From positions 1 to 35,674 of the forward strand of contig CADCGZ010000014.1 of the NCBI GenBank assembly GCA_902801025.1: a DNA stretch of 35,674 nucleotides. The letters are read 5' to 3'. The first letter of the stretch is position 1, and every line of letters starts with the position of its first letter. The notes beneath the pieces were generated by a model that ran no database searches, was not told where the DNA came from, and saw only the letters and a list, made by a program, of their open reading frames with translations. Below, one piece after another: positions 25,559-33,091 of this stretch. The position numbers were made by a program, and so were the translations under genes. The DNA is from an uncultured bacterium (GTDB lineage Bacteria > Verrucomicrobiota > Kiritimatiellia > RFP12 > UBA1067).

Positions 25559-28500
25559 TCACTCGATCTTCAGGCGGTAGAAGCGGGCGGGGATGTTCTC
25601 CGTCGTGCCGGCGTCCTTGTCGTTGAGCGGGAACGTGGGCGGGTAGAGCTCGATGTAGTTCTCAGACGCCTCAAGCGCTTCGAGCGAATTGGCGTAGTAG
25701 AGACGCACATTGCCGTTGACCGTGCGCGATGCCTCGTTGCCGTGGATCAAGAGCTCGCCGTCGATGATGACATTGCCGGTCGTCGGATCGAACGAGATCG
25801 ACGGGATCTTCAGCTCGACCGCGGCATTTGTCGTCACGTTCGCGTCGAGGACTTCGTTGTTGAGCAGGTAGCAAAGTTCAACAGCTTCCTTGCTTCCGGT
25901 GAAGTCCGCGATAGAAGTGGCGCCGCCCGCACTATTCGTGCTGATGTCGACAAGCCAGGTCTCGATGGCGGGAATGTCGTCGATTGCCTCGAGGACTTCC
26001 GCCTTGGCCTCCGAATCGTCGGGGAGCGGGATCGCCGGCGCAGCGGGCGAAGCCACCCACTGGGTCACATTCGTCACCTCGCCGCCATCGGTGTCGCCGA
26101 GGAATTCGAGCGCGATGAACCAGCGGCCAGTCTTGTCGCAGGCATGGATTTCCTTGCCCTTGTCATTGAACTCGCCTGTCGGGAACCACGTCCCCGAATC
26201 GACGCGGGCGTTCTGGATGCGCTTGCCGTTGAAGTCGCGGAGCTCAACGTAGATCTCTCCGTTCTTCAGTTTCGTCTCGCCGATCCAGTTGGCGGGCTGC
26301 GTCAGCTTAATCGTCCCACCCGCCGCAATCTCGACGCCAGCGCCAAGCTCGGCGAGCTTGACGAGTACCTGGCCGGCCTTTTCGCTCCAGATCGAGAGCC
26401 CGTTCAGGTCTACGGCCCTATCAAGCTTGTTCGTGAGGGTGATGAACTCGTCGGCAGGATCGTTCACCGCAGCGTTCAGGATCTCCGCGACGCGGATGCC
26501 GTAGCGCTGGTCGTTCGGGATGTCCATCTCGAGAGCGACTTCCTCGAGCGGGGACCATTCGTTGTCCTTGAACAGGCGGGCGCGGACCGTGGCGCCACTG
26601 TCCGGGATGGAGAACGGCTCGGTGTACTCGATGCCCGAATCGGCCGGGTCTGTTCCGTCGATCGTGTAGTAGAGCGTGCCATCTCCCTGCGCGTCGTTGT
26701 TCTGGAGGCTGACCTTGCCCTGATACGGCACTTCTCCGCCGTCGAAGTAGCGGCCGCCGTCCGCGTCCGTGACATACGGCGGCAGGACAGTCGGATACCA
26801 CTCAGCTGTCTGGTACTGGGTCTTCATGCTGTCGACGCGGTTCGTGATGAACGACACCGACCTGGAGCAGGCGCTGAGCCAGGTGGAGCGGGTCTTGCTC
26901 TTGCCCCAGCGCGCGGCTTCGCAGACGATGGCGTCGTCGATCTCGGCCATGCGGCTCGTGTAGCGTTCGGTGGCCTTCTCGACGGTCATCGCGCCGCCCT
27001 CGCGCAGGCACTCCCGGTAGAACAGGTCGGCGTACTGGCGCTTGTAGACCGGGTTCTGCATCAGCAGGTAGTGCAGCTCGGCCGGCGTGAAGTACGGAAT
27101 CGTGCGGAACTTCAGCTTGCCGAGACCGGACGGATCCGGGCTGCCAACGGCCGGGGCATTGAGATCGTCCGTGCCCCAGAACGTCGGATTGGTGGAGGCG
27201 CCGGTGTTGGTGCCCTGGCCCATCGACATCTCCGCGTCGTGCCGCAGGAAGACGAAGCCCTTCACGGCGCCGGCGTCGTCGCGGTTGCGAATCGCGTAGA
27301 AGTTGTTGGCGTGGCCCACGTCGATCGAGCTGAACGGCGAGGTCGGGCCGTCACGGTCCACGACGTAGTGCGACACGAGCATGTAGACCATCAGACTCTT
27401 GGCGTTGAGGAGGATCGGGTAGTCCGGATTGCGTGTGCCGTTGGGGTTGAGACCGAGGACCTTGTTGTAGTTATCCTCGTGGCCCTCGCCGAATCCTTCC
27501 TTGGTTGCAATCTCCCAGAGGTTGCTCCAGGCGTCCCACGTGCCCTCGTTGCACTCGATCGAGTAGGAGAGCTTGTTGTTCACGTAGGTGGACGCCGTCT
27601 TGATGAGGTCGTACTGCAGCGCATCGCCGCCGAGGTAGGCCTCGCCCCAGTGCTCGTCGCCACGCTCCTGCGTCTGGTAGAGACCCCAGTACTGGCCGTT
27701 GATGAACAGGTTGTAGTAGCGGCTGCGCGTGTAGGGCTGGCCGAGGTCGCGCTGCGAGTCGCGGGAGAACACCTCCGTGACGAAGGTTTCGTTCCCGCTG
27801 TTCTCGTTCGCCCAGGAGTTGTTCTGCGAAGTGCGGAGGTCGAGCTTGTCGTATTCGCCGATCTCCTCCTTCATCTTGCCCTCGCCGTTGGGCGAAAGCG
27901 GCTCGCCCGGGAACATCTTCTGGGCGAGGCTGCTCTCGCCGTATGAGCTGCGGAAGAAGAACCTGAGCGAATGCTTGGGCTTGCCCGTGTTGCGGCTGTT
28001 GCCGCCACGGAGGCGGAGGCCGGCGGGCTGCGCGAAGTCCGCGCCGACGCCGGTCGGATCGAACCCTTCAAGCATGATCTGGCGCTCAAACTTATCCCCT
28101 TCGCCGCGCGGGTTCACGTAGATGCCATCCGCACTGTTGAAGAGATTGGACGGATCGACGACGATCGAGAGCGTCGCGATCGAGTTCGTGAAGCCGCGCA
28201 GCAGGCGGTCGCTGTCGGCGCCGGTCACGACGCTCTGCTCCATGCCGTAGAGCATTTCCTGGCCGTTCACGGCGTTGTCGTTCGGGAACCCGATGGCTCC
28301 CTCGGGCGCGGTCGTCGAGCGGGCCTGCGCGAGAACATCGTCGAGGAAGATGTAGGTCGCCGACGTGTCGAACTGCAGGATCGTGTTCTCGACCGGGACG
28401 GCCGCACGGATGACGGTCGTCTTGTCGACGCGGATGGCGCCCGTGTAGAGGGTCGAGGCCGTCGTGGGCGACGTGCCGTCGAGCGTGTAGTAAATCTGCG

Positions 28501-30289
28501 CGGTCGGGTCGTCCGGGCAGGAGAGCACGAGGTCGAACGGCTCGGTCTTGTAGCCGTGCGGCTCGGAGAACGTCACCGCAGGCGTGAAGTCGCCGAAGCC
28601 CTCGGTCGCGTTGGCGGCGCCAGGTGTCGCCGTCTTCATGTAGACGAACGGGCCGTTGCCGGGAACGAGCCCCTCGCCGGACTGAACCGAGAGCGGGCCG
28701 TAGGAGACGCCCTTGATCTGCTTCTTCGTCGAGAAGTCGACCTGCTGGATAACCTTCTTGCTCGGATCGGCGAGCTGGAGGAATTCGCCCGAAGAGGAGA
28801 GCTTGAGGACGGCGAAGGCCTCGTCCGCCGCGTACTCGGACGGGTCGACATGGATCTTGTCGAGCCAGACGATCTTGTAGCCGTGGGCGGGGATGACGCA
28901 CGAGCCAAGAATCGTCGCCTTGTCTTCCTTGCCCGGCTTCGCGTTGTCGGAGAGATGCCAGCCAGTGAGGTCGATATCCACCGAGGCGCCGTTGTAGAGC
29001 TCGATCCAGTCCATCTCGGCGATGCCCTTCTCGCTCGCGATGCCGCCCTTGTCCACGGACGGGTTCGACGCCATGATCTCGTTGATGGATATGAGTCCCG
29101 TGGGATCAACCACCGTCGGGAAGCTTTCAGACGGAAATACCGTGTTCTCGTTGAGCGTCAAGGTGACAGTGCTTTCATTGAGGACATAGCCCTCGGCGGC
29201 AGCGAAGGTTATGGTTACTTCGGTCCCCTCCGAAACAGTGTAGACACCATTTACGGCTTCAATCGGGGTGCCATTAGCTACTACGGAAACGAGCTGCACA
29301 TTCTCAGGAGGCTCTGGGAAAGTCAACGTGACCTGAGGAATCACCTCTGCGATCGGCATGTCGGCGGTGGCGAGCGTCTTGTCCGCGTCCATGATGACAT
29401 CGACCGTCGCATTGCCGACAAGGCGGTAGCCGACGGCTGGCGCGAACGTGACTGTTGCGGTAGCGTTGCTATAGACCGTGTAGGCGCTTTCGACAGGGAC
29501 AACTTCGACACCGTTGGTCGTCACGGAGACGAGCGTCACGTTCGCCGGAAGATCGCCGAGCGTCAGGGTTGCGGTGGGGATGACTATGGGTTCCTCGGGA
29601 TCTTTCTCCGACACTTCGCCAGTAAGCGCCGAAAGTCTATAACCCGAACCGGCAAACTTGGCACCGTTGAGCGTAAAGTCATCGGAGGCAAGCACAAGCC
29701 ATCCCTCGTTGTTGTAGGTCAGCACTTCGTTGTCAACCGAGTATTGCACCTTAAGGAAGCCGCCTTCAGTTTTCAAATCCACAGTAACGCTGGTTTCTTC
29801 GTCAGCGACAGGCGTCGTCTCGCCCTCGAGGACGACCCAGATGTTTGTCGCGCCGTCTGGATCCTTCGCGCGACCACAGTAGACCATATCGTCGCCGCTC
29901 TTCGCAACCGCGAGACCCGCCTTGACGCCCGCGCCAGGGTCGGATAGCTCGGAGACAGCGGTCGAGACGTTGGGGAATGTCATCGTCGCATTGTAGGTGG
30001 CGTTCGTCGTCTCGGCATTGACCTTCGTATCCACCTCGAAGGTAAGTTTACTATCGCCAGCCGCGTTGACGACGAGCGCCTTCGTGGGCGACTCCGTGTC
30101 CAACGTCGCATTGGCGGTGCCAGACCACGTGCCTTGGTCAACGATGTTCGTGTCGGAGCCATCACTCGGCCACGAATCGTAGGCGATAATCCCCGCGTCA
30201 AACCAGTCATTGGTTACCGCGTGAGCATTAGAAACGATGCTGACGGCAAATGCCGACAGAACGACAGAAGTGAAGAGTCCCCTTTTCAT
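25559..30289 (-). CDS. Secreted CotH-family protein with lamin-tail and chitobiase-like domains (1576 aa)
   Basis: Signal peptide (1-24). An N-terminal beta region is followed by two tandem repeats of about 80 residues (about 238-310 and 318-395, sharing NVxLVSVxxNG and FAxAxGYxL). Then come a lamin-tail domain (about 397-520, ISINEIMASNP, WIELYNGASVDIDLTGWHLSD), a chitobiase C-terminal-like domain (about 575-640, IYYTLDGTSPT), and a CotH domain (about 680-1200, LRLRGGNSRN, KHSLRFFF, GLYQTQERGDEHW, FVFLRHDAEMSMG). A second chitobiase-like (YYTIDGTDP) and a second lamin-tail-like domain follow, and the end is FYRLKIE. CotH kinases phosphorylate secreted proteins in spore coats; kinase activity here is not shown, and the acidic site is atypical (HDAE). 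Apparently leaderless. Confidence 0.85.
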   Translation of the reverse strand: MKRGLFTSVVLSAFAVSIVSNAHAVTNDWFDAGIIAYDSWPSDGSDTNIVDQGTWSGTANATLDTESPTKALVVNAAGDSKLTFEVDTKVNAETTNATYNATMTFPNVSTAVSELSDPGAGVKAGLAVAKSGDDMVYCGRAKDPDGATNIWVVLEGETTPVADEETSVTVDLKTEGGFLKVQYSVDNEVLTYNNEGWLVLASDDFTLNGAKFAGSGYRLSALTGEVSEKDPEEPIVIPTATLTLGDLPANVTLVSVTTNGVEVVPVESAYTVYSNATATVTFAPAVGYRLVGNATVDVIMDADKTLATADMPIAEVIPQVTLTFPEPPENVQLVSVVANGTPIEAVNGVYTVSEGTEVTITFAAAEGYVLNESTVTLTLNENTVFPSESFPTVVDPTGLISINEIMASNPSVDKGGIASEKGIAEMDWIELYNGASVDIDLTGWHLSDNAKPGKEDKATILGSCVIPAHGYKIVWLDKIHVDPSEYAADEAFAVLKLSSSGEFLQLADPSKKVIQQVDFSTKKQIKGVSYGPLSVQSGEGLVPGNGPFVYMKTATPGAANATEGFGDFTPAVTFSEPHGYKTEPFDLVLSCPDDPTAQIYYTLDGTSPTTASTLYTGAIRVDKTTVIRAAVPVENTILQFDTSATYIFLDDVLAQARSTTAPEGAIGFPNDNAVNGQEMLYGMEQSVVTGADSDRLLRGFTNSIATLSIVVDPSNLFNSADGIYVNPRGEGDKFERQIMLEGFDPTGVGADFAQPAGLRLRGGNSRNTGKPKHSLRFFFRSSYGESSLAQKMFPGEPLSPNGEGKMKEEIGEYDKLDLRTSQNNSWANENSGNETFVTEVFSRDSQRDLGQPYTRSRYYNLFINGQYWGLYQTQERGDEHWGEAYLGGDALQYDLIKTASTYVNNKLSYSIECNEGTWDAWSNLWEIATKEGFGEGHEDNYNKVLGLNPNGTRNPDYPILLNAKSLMVYMLVSHYVVDRDGPTSPFSSIDVGHANNFYAIRNRDDAGAVKGFVFLRHDAEMSMGQGTNTGASTNPTFWGTDDLNAPAVGSPDPSGLGKLKFRTIPYFTPAELHYLLMQNPVYKRQYADLFYRECLREGGAMTVEKATERYTSRMAEIDDAIVCEAARWGKSKTRSTWLSACSRSVSFITNRVDSMKTQYQTAEWYPTVLPPYVTDADGGRYFDGGEVPYQGKVSLQNNDAQGDGTLYYTIDGTDPADSGIEYTEPFSIPDSGATVRARLFKDNEWSPLEEVALEMDIPNDQRYGIRVAEILNAAVNDPADEFITLTNKLDRAVDLNGLSIWSEKAGQVLVKLAELGAGVEIAAGGTIKLTQPANWIGETKLKNGEIYVELRDFNGKRIQNARVDSGTWFPTGEFNDKGKEIHACDKTGRWFIALEFLGDTDGGEVTNVTQWVASPAAPAIPLPDDSEAKAEVLEAIDDIPAIETWLVDISTNSAGGATSIADFTGSKEAVELCYLLNNEVLDANVTTNAAVELKIPSISFDPTTGNVIIDGELLIHGNEASRTVNGNVRLYYANSLEALEASENYIELYPPTFPLNDKDAGTTENIPARFYRLKIE

Positions 30290-30299
30290 AGTGTGGACA

Positions 30300-30329
30300 A
30301 TTTTAGCACTTCACCTCTTGTGTTGTCAA
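30300..30329 (-). promoter_or_regulatory. Strong promoter of the CotH gene, leaderless
   Basis: TTGACA (30329-30324), 18 bases, then TAAAAT (30305-30300) with an upstream TGC (extended -10). Ten bases separate it from the ATG at 30289, leaving a leader of only a few bases and no ribosome binding site. Confidence 0.65.
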
Positions 30330-30340
30330 GCGTCAAGAGG

Positions 30341-30369
30341 AAAAAAGAAGTTGCAGCGCGAACCGCTAC
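30341..30369 (-). terminator. Probable intrinsic terminator after the response regulator gene
   Basis: A 6-bp stem (GTAGCG / CGCTGC, one wobble pair) with loop GTTCG overlaps the TAG stop, followed by AACTTCTTTTTT. It separates the envelope operon from the CotH promoter. Confidence 0.55.
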
Positions 30370-31049
30370 TTGACGAGCTTATAACCGACGCCGCGGGCGT
30401 TGGCGATGAGCTCGCCGGCGCGACCGAGCTTCGCCTTGAGGCGCTTCGCTATGCAGCGGACGGCGTTGTCGTCGCCAACGTACCCTTCGCCGCGCAAGGC
30501 CGCGAAGATCTCGTCGAACGAAAAGCACCTGCCGCGTTCCGAGGCGAGCAGCCGCAGGAAAAACGACTCCGACTTCGTAAGCTCCTCGGAAACGCCGTCT
30601 CCAGAGGCCGTCATCGTCGCAAAGTCCACGGTTACGCCGCCTAGGGACAATTTGTCCCGCTTGTCCGAGGCGATGACACTTGCGCGGCGCAGCACGGCCG
30701 CGACACGGGCGAGCAGTTCTTCGGGAGACTTCGCCTTGTCGATGTAATCGTCCGCGCCGAGGCCGAGCGCACGCACCGCGCCGACGTCGGACGGCATGGC
30801 GGTGAAGAAGAGTATCGGAACGAGCGGATCGGACCTCCTGATTTCTGCACAAGCGATAATGCCGTTCATCTTCGGCATCATCACATCGAGAAGGATAGCG
30901 TCGGGGCGACTTTCCCTGAACTTCGCAAGCGCCTCTTCGCCGTCCCGCGCGGTCCTAACCGCATATCCCTCGCCCTCAAAAAGCGCACGAAAGCCCCTGC
31001 GGGCCGATGGTTCGTCTTCGGCGATGAGGATTTCAGCACGCGGCACCAA
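30366..31049 (-). CDS. OmpR/PhoB-type response regulator (227 aa)
   Basis: Two-component response regulator. The receiver domain (about 5-120) shows the acidic pair in IAEDEP, the phospho-acceptor aspartate in LLDVMMPKMNG, the switch threonine in FFTA and the lysine in DDYIDK. A winged-helix DNA-binding domain (about 135-225) ends in IANARGVGYKL. Start is a TTG at 31049 seven bases after AAAGGA; a GTG directly follows it. Only four bases separate it from the stop of the ATPase gene, so it is the last gene of the permease-ATPase operon. No histidine kinase gene lies in the window, so its sensor and targets are unknown. Confidence 0.88.
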   Translation of the reverse strand: MVPRAEILIAEDEPSARRGFRALFEGEGYAVRTARDGEEALAKFRESRPDAILLDVMMPKMNGIIACAEIRRSDPLVPILFFTAMPSDVGAVRALGLGADDYIDKAKSPEELLARVAAVLRRASVIASDKRDKLSLGGVTVDFATMTASGDGVSEELTKSESFFLRLLASERGRCFSFDEIFAALRGEGYVGDDNAVRCIAKRLKAKLGRAGELIANARGVGYKLVK

Positions 31050-31053
31050 GTCG

Positions 31054-31695
31054 TTATCCTTTCCTTATGAGAACGCCGTCTTCGAGCGTGAGCGTGCGGT
31101 CGCAGACTGCCGCCGCCGCAGGCGAGTGGGTCACCATCACGAGCGAGGTCTTGCCATCGCCGGAAAGCTCGGAGAGCATGCGGAGGATGTCGGCCCCCGT
31201 CATCGCATCGAGGTTGCCGGTCGGCTCGTCGGCGAGAACGAGCGCGGGGTCGGTGACAAGCGCACGGGCAAGCGCGACGCGCTGGCGCTCGCCGCCAGAA
31301 AGCTCTGCGGGGAGGTGGTCGAGCCGCTTGCCAAGACCGACTTTCTCGAGGAGATCGCGCGCCCGCGCTTCGCTCGCGGCCCGCGTCGCAAGTGCCGCGG
31401 CGCGGCGGGCCATCGTCGGGAGAAGCACGTTTTCAAGGACCGTCAGCTCGGGCATCAGGTGGTACGACTGGAAAACGAAACCGAAGTTCTTCGGGCGCGA
31501 GACCGTTCCAGAGGTCGGCTTCAGGAGCCCGCCGAGAATGTTTAGCAGCGTCGACTTGCCCGCGCCAGAGCGGCCGACGATCGCGACCTTCTCGCCCTCG
31601 CGGACGGAAAAGCTCACGCCCTTCAGGACCTCGATGGGCTTCTGCCCAGGGATCTTGAATCTCTTCGTCACATCTAGCGTACTCAGTACTACCAT
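31054..31695 (-). CDS. ABC transporter ATPase, LolD/MacB type (213 aa)
   Basis: ATP-binding subunit of an ABC system of the LolCDE/MacB group. Walker A GRSGAGKST (about 41-49), Q-loop VFQSYHLMPEL, signature LSGGERQRVALARAL, Walker B LVLADEPTGNLD and H-loop MVTHS are all intact. Length is normal for LolD. In LolCDE this subunit powers release of lipoproteins from the inner membrane to the carrier LolA; that role is inferred from the neighbouring LolC/E-type permease. A LolA gene is not in the window. Confidence 0.88.
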   Translation of the reverse strand: MVVLSTLDVTKRFKIPGQKPIEVLKGVSFSVREGEKVAIVGRSGAGKSTLLNILGGLLKPTSGTVSRPKNFGFVFQSYHLMPELTVLENVLLPTMARRAAALATRAASEARARDLLEKVGLGKRLDHLPAELSGGERQRVALARALVTDPALVLADEPTGNLDAMTGADILRMLSELSGDGKTSLVMVTHSPAAAAVCDRTLTLEDGVLIRKG

Positions 31696-31737
31696 TTCAA
31701 CTTTAAACCTTTGTTGCCATCAATCCACACTGTTTTT

Positions 31738-31791
31738 AGCCACAAAGAACAGGAGAAGCAGGAGGTGTTGTCGCTCCTGTCCTTTGTGGCT
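31738..31791. repeat. Hairpin between permease and ATPase genes
   Basis: Two 18-base arms (31738-31755 and 31774-31791) pair with one mismatch around an 18-base loop. The GCCACAAAG core resembles intergenic repeats I recall from other PVC genomes. On the minus strand the stem is followed by AAAAA, not U residues, so it is unlikely to be a terminator; an mRNA stability or processing role within the operon is possible. Confidence 0.55.
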
Positions 31792-31795
31792 CAAA

Positions 31796-33049
31796 CTACT
31801 CTAACGCCTTAACGGGATCCTTGGTCGAGGCGATGAGAGCGGGGATGAACGACGCAAGAAGCCCGAACGCGTAGACGAATGCGACAGTCCAGACAATATC
31901 TGAGAATATCACGCGATGTGGTATCTCAGCGAGTCCGTAGACCGACTCGGGGAAGACGGGAACGCCTATCGAGCCAAGCCACTCGACGATGCGCTGGAGA
32001 TTCGAGAGGACGGCCCAGCTCGCAAGAAGCCCAAGGACGATCCCCGCCGTGCACTGGACGAGGCCGTGGGTCATAAACACGCCCATTATCTCACGGCGCG
32101 AGAAGCCGAGCGCCTTCAAAAGCCCGATCTCCGGCGTCTTCTGGACGGTGAGGACGAGAAGCGTGTTCATCACGCAGAAGAGCGCGACGAGGGAAATGAG
32201 GAGAAGAAGCACCGCCGTCATGTTCTTCTCGACGGCGAGCGCGGCAAATAGTTCGCGGTCCGCCTCGCGCCAGGTAAGGGCACGGACAGGAGTGTGGGAT
32301 TGGAGGAGTGGGGGAGCGGAGGAGTTGGCAGTTTCCACGACAGTTTCTACGAGGGCGTGGAACTTCGCGGGGTCGGTCGGGCAGTCTGTCTTGACGTGTA
32401 TCGCGAAGACGCCCTTCTCGAGCCCCATCAGGTCGCGCACGTTCGAGAGAGACGCGACGGCATAGCCGGAGTCATAGTCGTACTGGCCGCACGAGAATAT
32501 TCCGACGACCTTCCACTTTATCGGGAGGAACACTTCGTCCTGCGCGGCGAGCGTCTTCGGGGAGTAGACGGTAACCTCGTCGCCGACCCAGCAGCCGAGC
32601 TGGCGCGCCGCGTGGACGCCGAGTACGATTGAGTCGCCTTCGAGGTCGAAAGTTCCTGCGCGCGGGGCGCCGATCTTGTAGGCCGCCGTAAAGTCTCCCG
32701 CGTCCACGCCGAGAAGGACCGGCGCGAGGACGCGATTGCGGTACGAAAGGAGAACGCGCGTGTCAACCTCGGGCGTTACGCATGTGACGCCAGGAAGCGC
32801 GCGGACTGCCGCCGCGATGTTGTCCTCGTTCGCAACGACGTTGCCCCGCACCGGGAGAATGGAGATGTGGGGCTTGAAGCTTAGGATCTTCTTTTCCCAC
32901 TCGTCGCCAAAGCCGGTCATCACGCTTCTCACGATGATGACGGCGGCGACGCCGAGCATTACGCCGAGAATCGAGACGCACGTAATGACTGACGCGACCG
33001 AGCGTTTCGGCTTAAGGTACTTAGAGGCCAGGAAAACAGAGAAGCTCAC
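31796..33049 (-). CDS. LolC/LolE-type ABC permease (417 aa)
   Basis: Inner-membrane permease of the LolCE/MacB (FtsX-like) family. The N-terminus (FLASKYLKPKRSVASVITCV) and first membrane segment (about 20-45), followed by VMTGFGDEWEKKIL and PHISI, match LolC/E. A long periplasmic domain (about 50-285) precedes three C-terminal membrane segments, with GLLKALGFSRREIMGVFM typical of the family. Length is normal. It starts at GTG 33049, inside the last unit of a 7-base tandem repeat that carries the ribosome binding site. One permease gene is seen, so a homodimer with the adjacent ATPase is likely. Only 42 bases separate it from the TonB-like gene. Confidence 0.85.
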   Translation of the reverse strand: MSFSVFLASKYLKPKRSVASVITCVSILGVMLGVAAVIIVRSVMTGFGDEWEKKILSFKPHISILPVRGNVVANEDNIAAAVRALPGVTCVTPEVDTRVLLSYRNRVLAPVLLGVDAGDFTAAYKIGAPRAGTFDLEGDSIVLGVHAARQLGCWVGDEVTVYSPKTLAAQDEVFLPIKWKVVGIFSCGQYDYDSGYAVASLSNVRDLMGLEKGVFAIHVKTDCPTDPAKFHALVETVVETANSSAPPLLQSHTPVRALTWREADRELFAALAVEKNMTAVLLLLISLVALFCVMNTLLVLTVQKTPEIGLLKALGFSRREIMGVFMTHGLVQCTAGIVLGLLASWAVLSNLQRIVEWLGSIGVPVFPESVYGLAEIPHRVIFSDIVWTVAFVYAFGLLASFIPALIASTKDPVKALE

Positions 33050-33090
33050 AACTAACCCCTGACTCCTGACCCCTAACTACTGACTCCTAA
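33049..33090 (-). repeat. Heptamer tandem repeat carrying the ribosome binding site
   Basis: Six degenerate 7-base units on the minus strand: TTAGGAG, TCAGTAG, TTAGGGG, TCAGGAG, TCAGGGG, TTAGTTG. They fill the gap between the TonB-like gene and the permease GTG. Several contain AGGAG or AGGGG and could act as ribosome binding sites; TCAGGGG is the best placed, seven to nine bases from the start. Confidence 0.7.
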
Positions 33091-33091
33091 A

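Noticed and set aside
25742..29947. Two long plus-strand open frames (734 and 658 codons)
   Set aside because: Antisense to the CotH gene, whose domains are clear. The products are Arg/Val/Glu-rich with no recognisable fold.
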